Positions 6,574-9,455 of a DNA stretch of 9,455 nucleotides are shown piece by piece. Origin of the DNA: JAQVQN01 sp964428885 (lineage in GTDB: Bacteria; Verrucomicrobiota; Kiritimatiellia; RFP12; UBA1067); NCBI GenBank assembly GCA_964428885.1, contig CAYRZP010000085.1, forward strand, positions 1 to 9,455. Direction: 5' to 3'. Each line of letters starts with the position of its first letter. Within the stretch, counting starts at the first letter, position 1. The notes under the pieces are model-generated. The model did not search any database and had not been told where the DNA came from. It worked only from the letters and a program-made list of their open reading frames with translations. Both the position numbers and the translations under genes were made by a program.

Positions 6574-7914
6574 TTAAAGCGCGAAACGTTCGTCGTGGAT
6601 GCGTGAGGAGGCAACGCCCAGCCCTGTCAGCGCGGCGCGCACGCTTTTCATCATCGGGTGCGGCCCGCAAATAAACGCGTCACGGGACTGCGCGTCCGGC
6701 ACAAGCCGCGCCAGCAACGCACGGTCAACCCGGCCTTTTGGCCCGGCCCAAGCCGCTTCGTCGCTCATGACCAGGATGAGGGTCAACCGTCCGTTCGACC
6801 GGCCGGCCAGTTCCTCCAACTCCTGCCCAAACACTGTTGACGCACGGGTGCGGTTGGCGTAAATCAGGGTCACCTCCCGACCTGTGGCCACAAGTTCTTC
6901 GGCCAATGACCGGATCGGCGTGATGCCAATCCCGCCAGCGATCAACAGCACCTTGGCAGATGCGCACCCCCGCGCCGTAAACACACCGAAGGGCCCCTCG
7001 ATCAACACGGGCGTCCCGGGCTTGAGCTGCGGGATGCGCCGCGTAAAATCTCCCAGCCGCTTAATGGTCAGCCTGAGCTGTTCGCCGTCAGGCGGACGGG
7101 ATAGCGAGAACGGGTGAGCCTCCCAGTAATAGCCCTTTGCGAGAAAACGCACAATCAAGAACTGCCCGGCCGCCGCAGGGAACCGCTTCAGCGCTTTCCC
7201 GCCCAGATAGATGGAGGTCACGTCATCCGCCTCGGGGACGATTCGCGTCACCGCGAAACGATGCCGGGCAAGCAGTGCCAACGGCCGCACAAAGCGGTAA
7301 AGGACCAGGAACGCGAGCGCACCCGCATAAAGCGCGTACCAGTAGGCCCTGAACCCCGCGTGAGCGGTTAAATCGCTGCCGACCTCCACCTGATGCAGAA
7401 CGGTCAGCCCGAACGCGGCATACAGCACCAGATGCGTCGCATACCAGCGTCCGTACGGCATCCGCTTCACCAGCACCAAGACCGACGCCACGCTCGCCGC
7501 AAACAGGAGGGCCAAGCCCACATACGCGGATAGTAGGCCTTCCCACGTTTTGCAAAAATCAAACGACTGCGCCCAATACCCGGTCTCGGCCTGCATCGCA
7601 TGCCCGAAGGTCACGAGGATCGGATGCGCCACCAGCAGGAGTATCATGGCAAAGCCAACGATATGGTCCAGGCGGGTGAGGCGGTCCATGCCGAAAGCCT
7701 GCTCCACCCACCGCACGCGCCCGATCAGCGCAAACTGAAACAGAATCGCGCAGACCGCCAGCAGCCCGGTCAGCCGCCCCCAAGCCAACAGCTTGTCAGG
7801 AACGTCTCCGGACAAGCTGTTCCCCATGGGGCTTTGTGTATGACTCCAGAGCCAGAAACCGACGACGATCAGTATCGGCACGGCAACCGCAAACAGCCGG
7901 GCTGCTTTTTTCAT
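6574..7914 (-). CDS. Membrane flavocytochrome, ferric reductase/NADPH oxidase-like
   Basis: This 446-residue integral membrane enzyme should pass electrons from NAD(P)H through FAD to two b hemes and across the membrane. There are six hydrophobic helices at about 7-23, 43-66, 83-105, 126-149, 158-178 and 190-208. Two helices carry paired histidines 13 residues apart: H84/H97 in helix 3 and H161/H174 in helix 5, the bis-heme arrangement known from Nox and ferric reductases. The soluble half has the FAD motif HPFSLSRP (267-274), the nucleotide-binding GGIGITPIRSL (327-337) and CGPHPMM (417-422). Basic loops at 66-83 and 150-157 place both ends in the cytoplasm by the positive-inside rule. It starts 6 bases after the exported rubrerythrin gene, with only a weak ribosome binding site, so the two are almost certainly co-expressed. 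Ferric iron reduction is an alternative role. A soluble-only ferredoxin reductase is excluded by the membrane half. Confidence 0.92.
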   Translation of the reverse strand: MKKAARLFAVAVPILIVVGFWLWSHTQSPMGNSLSGDVPDKLLAWGRLTGLLAVCAILFQFALIGRVRWVEQAFGMDRLTRLDHIVGFAMILLLVAHPILVTFGHAMQAETGYWAQSFDFCKTWEGLLSAYVGLALLFAASVASVLVLVKRMPYGRWYATHLVLYAAFGLTVLHQVEVGSDLTAHAGFRAYWYALYAGALAFLVLYRFVRPLALLARHRFAVTRIVPEADDVTSIYLGGKALKRFPAAAGQFLIVRFLAKGYYWEAHPFSLSRPPDGEQLRLTIKRLGDFTRRIPQLKPGTPVLIEGPFGVFTARGCASAKVLLIAGGIGITPIRSLAEELVATGREVTLIYANRTRASTVFGQELEELAGRSNGRLTLILVMSDEAAWAGPKGRVDRALLARLVPDAQSRDAFICGPHPMMKSVRAALTGLGVASSRIHDERFAL

Positions 7915-7920
7915 GATCCG

Positions 7921-8547
7921 TTACTTGACCGTTATGAATTTTGTTTTGGGCGCAGAGCAGACGGGGCATTTCAGCAGGGCCGGGCTCTCCATCTCCGTGT
8001 ATCCGCAGATGTCGCAAACCATGAACGCCTTGCCGGCCGCTTTCCACGCATCGAGGTCTGCCAGCGCCTGTTTGTACAGCTTAGCATGTTCGATTTCCGC
8101 CGCCATGGCGCCGCGGAACGTCCGAACAGCCGCTTTATTCTTCTCCGTGGCGGCCTGCTTGACGAACTCGGGATACATCGTCTCCTTTTCGTAGGTCTCG
8201 CCTGCCAACGCCGCCTCAAGGTTATCCTTGGTGCCCTTGACTTCCGGCTTGGCAAGCTCTGCCTTGGGCTCCGCACCGAGCTTCGTGATAGCGGCAGCAT
8301 GCTTTTTGGCATGTATGCCTTCGGACCGCGATGCCGCTCGGAACAGGGATGCCACAGACTTATATCCCTCCTCGTCTGCCTTGACCGCAAAGGCCTCGTA
8401 CTTCGCTTTGGCGTTCGACTCGCCGCTGAACGCCGCCTGCAGATTCTCCAACGTCGTTTTGCCTGCAGCCGCCTCCGCAGCACTCGCCAAGCCGGCACAG
8501 CCCAAACACGTGATCGCGATCACACCAACCAACTGAATGCGCTTCAT
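7921..8547 (-). CDS. Rubrerythrin with N-terminal signal peptide
   Basis: Rubrerythrins are diiron peroxidases that reduce hydrogen peroxide to water. This one has 208 residues. Residues 1-23 look like a Sec signal: MKR, a hydrophobic core, then ASA before AEAA, suggesting cleavage after about A23. Two cysteines (C14, C17) sit in the signal, but the lipobox fit is poor. The four-helix ferritin-like domain (about 30-170) has two half-motifs: E43 with E76-x2-H79, then E117-x2-E120 with E151-x2-H154, matching the family's diiron ligands. A Lys/Pro-rich linker (about 92-107) joins the halves. The C-terminus is a rubredoxin-like iron site, C178-x2-C181 and C194-x2-C197, in the context CDICGY and CPVCSAPK. 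The ATG at 8547 follows AAGGGG. Export is unusual, since most family members lack a signal. It is the first gene of an operon with the membrane flavocytochrome, which may be its reductase. Confidence 0.95.
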   Translation of the reverse strand: MKRIQLVGVIAITCLGCAGLASAAEAAAGKTTLENLQAAFSGESNAKAKYEAFAVKADEEGYKSVASLFRAASRSEGIHAKKHAAAITKLGAEPKAELAKPEVKGTKDNLEAALAGETYEKETMYPEFVKQAATEKNKAAVRTFRGAMAAEIEHAKLYKQALADLDAWKAAGKAFMVCDICGYTEMESPALLKCPVCSAPKTKFITVK

Positions 8548-8559
8548 ACTCTACCCCTT

Positions 8560-8569
8560 TTTCCGGAAA
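8560..8569. promoter_or_regulatory. 10-bp palindrome in the rubrerythrin leader
   Basis: TTTCCGGAAA is a perfect palindrome 13-22 bases before the rubrerythrin start codon, next to its ribosome binding site and downstream of the candidate promoter. The position suits a repressor operator, for instance for peroxide or metal control, but it matches no named operator that I can identify and could be chance. Confidence 0.25.
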
Positions 8570-8633
8570 CCGCGTTCCTGCACGAGGCCTCCCTGTTTGT
8601 GTTTTCCATGACCACCATGAAAACATATCCACT

Positions 8634-8662
8634 ATTATCACACACCCGGGCTCTTTCGACAA
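8634..8662 (-). promoter_or_regulatory. Candidate sigma-70-type promoter of the rubrerythrin operon
   Basis: On the minus strand TTGTCG (8657-8662) and GATAAT (8634-8639) are separated by 17 bases. The -10 matches in 5 of 6 positions and the -35 in 4 of 6. A TGTGT stretch before the -10 adds a weak extended element. The leader would be about 80 bases long and contains the TTTCCGGAAA palindrome. Confidence 0.55.
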
Positions 8663-8696
8663 GCCGACAGCTTTTTTCAGGTAGCTTCGTTAGGTG

Positions 8697-8736
8697 CGGC
8701 GGGACGTCTCGGACCGCCGAGCGAAAGCCGGACGTC
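8697..8736 (-). other. Structured GC-rich segment downstream of the unrecognised gene
   Basis: Several overlapping stems can form here: CGGCGG (8697-8702) with CCGCCG (8714-8719), CTCGG (8708-8712) with CCGAG (8717-8721), and two copies of GACGTC (8703-8708 and 8731-8736). It lies 60-100 bases after the stop of the right-edge gene and just upstream of the rubrerythrin promoter. It may end transcription of that gene, but there is no T-run directly after it. Confidence 0.3.
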
Positions 8737-8795
8737 AGGCCTGCAAAAGGTTGATGTTTTTGGCTTTCTTTCAGGGTGCAGAAAAGTTTTCAGGC

Positions 8796-9455
8796 TCAAG
8801 CGTCGCGGTCTTGGCGGAGGAATATGGTGCAGGCGGTGAGCGGAATGGAGAAGATGCCTAGAAGAGTACGGAGAGATGCGCAGAGGTGATTGGCAGAGAG
8901 GTTGGTTTCGGCGTGGATGCCGCTGGGAAGCGCAAGGGGCTTGCGGAGATCGGACGGGGTGCGACTGAAATGGCGGTTGCCGCGCTTGGTGATCGTGGCG
9001 GGATTGTCCGGCAGGGCTTTGAAAAGTGCAGGATCTTTCTTCGCTAAGTGGCGTACAACAAGCTCATAGACGCGGGTCCAGGTGGTGACGTCCTGATAGC
9101 CCTTGCCGTCGAGCACGAATCCGCAGGGGCGCTTATAGGTGAATTCTTCGGTGATGGCGTGCGGCTCGCTGCGGTTGAGGGCTTTGATGATACGGGTGTT
9201 GTCGGCGACGGTCACGCCGATTTCGGTTTCAGGCGAGGCCTCGCCCTCGGTCTGGACTTGGGTGTATTCTTGAACGAGCCGGTTCATCTCATCGGAGAGT
9301 TTACCGAATGCGTCAAGCTGGGTGTTGAGTTTCTCCTTAAAGGCGATGCCGGCTTTCATGGCTTTGGTGTCGTTGTGGTCGATGCCGAGCCAAACGTCAT
9401 CGGAAAAAGCGAGCAGATTCTCGCGGATGTTGTCGAGGTCGCGAAGGATGTTGCG
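8796..9455 (-). CDS. Unrecognised protein, 5' end beyond the window
   Basis: The frame is open from the stop at 8796 to the window edge, showing 219 C-terminal residues. The internal ATG at 9359 is probably not the start, because the 32 codons upstream continue smooth protein-like sequence, including LRDLDNIRENLLAFSDDVW. The first 70 or so visible residues are helical and rich in Leu, Asp and Glu. An acidic stretch (QTEGEASPETE) links them to a middle part with EEFTYKRPCGFVLDGKGY and a Trp/Tyr-containing segment. The C-terminal part has a basic patch (TITKRGNRHFSR) followed by SGIHAETNLSANH and a Leu-rich helix, ending LRQDRDA. The helix spacing could be a small DNA-binding or winged-helix fold, but that is a guess. 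There is no membrane segment or signal in view. Base composition looks lower in GC than its neighbours, hinting at transfer. I do not assign a function. Confidence 0.75.
   Translation of the reverse strand, partial: RNILRDLDNIRENLLAFSDDVWLGIDHNDTKAMKAGIAFKEKLNTQLDAFGKLSDEMNRLVQEYTQVQTEGEASPETEIGVTVADNTRIIKALNRSEPHAITEEFTYKRPCGFVLDGKGYQDVTTWTRVYELVVRHLAKKDPALFKALPDNPATITKRGNRHFSRTPSDLRKPLALPSGIHAETNLSANHLCASLRTLLGIFSIPLTACTIFLRQDRDA

Noticed and set aside
7600..8754. A 384-codon plus-strand open frame across the flavocytochrome and rubrerythrin genes
   Set aside because: It is the complement of two clearly real genes and has no protein-family features of its own.

Overview
This 9.5 kb window comes from a bacterial chromosome with high GC content (about 60% or more by eye). 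It carries nine complete genes and one gene cut by the right edge. The mix suggests an anaerobe or microaerophile: a clostridial-type 2[4Fe-4S] ferredoxin, a rubrerythrin, L-aspartate oxidase and a queuosine enzyme. A member of the PVC group (Kiritimatiellota- or Lentisphaerota-like) would fit the general look of the proteins, but this is an impression and no marker in the window proves it.

Layout from left to right. Positions 65-2788 hold nadB (L-aspartate oxidase, NAD synthesis) followed by queA (queuosine tRNA modification), both on the minus strand and probably co-transcribed in that order. Position 2987-3832 is the only plus-strand gene, a glycerophosphodiester phosphodiesterase with a lipoprotein signal and a promoter-like sequence of its own. 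Next, all on the minus strand and transcribed right to left, come a 2[4Fe-4S] ferredoxin (6088-6258), ribosomal protein L28 (5772-6005), a zinc-ribbon/coiled-coil protein of unknown role (5242-5706) and a BaiN/HI0933-type flavoprotein (3927-5237). The last two are separated by only 4 bases. A 315-base gene-free stretch (6259-6573) holds a good candidate promoter and an unusual perfect 11-bp inverted repeat. Right of it lies a two-gene operon, again on the minus strand: a rubrerythrin with a signal peptide (7921-8547), then a six-helix membrane flavocytochrome (6574-7914) with the four histidines needed for two hemes. The right edge carries the end of an unrecognised gene (8796 to beyond 9455).

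The most interesting item is the rubrerythrin/flavocytochrome pair. Rubrerythrins are usually cytoplasmic peroxide reductases fed by soluble rubredoxin or NAD(P)H oxidoreductases. Here the protein appears to be exported, and the next gene encodes a NADPH-oxidase-like enzyme with a topology suited to moving electrons outward across the membrane. The inference is a transmembrane NAD(P)H-to-periplasmic-peroxidase relay. Apart from this, the window is mostly housekeeping genes, and I see no mobile elements, CRISPR arrays, tRNA or rRNA genes.
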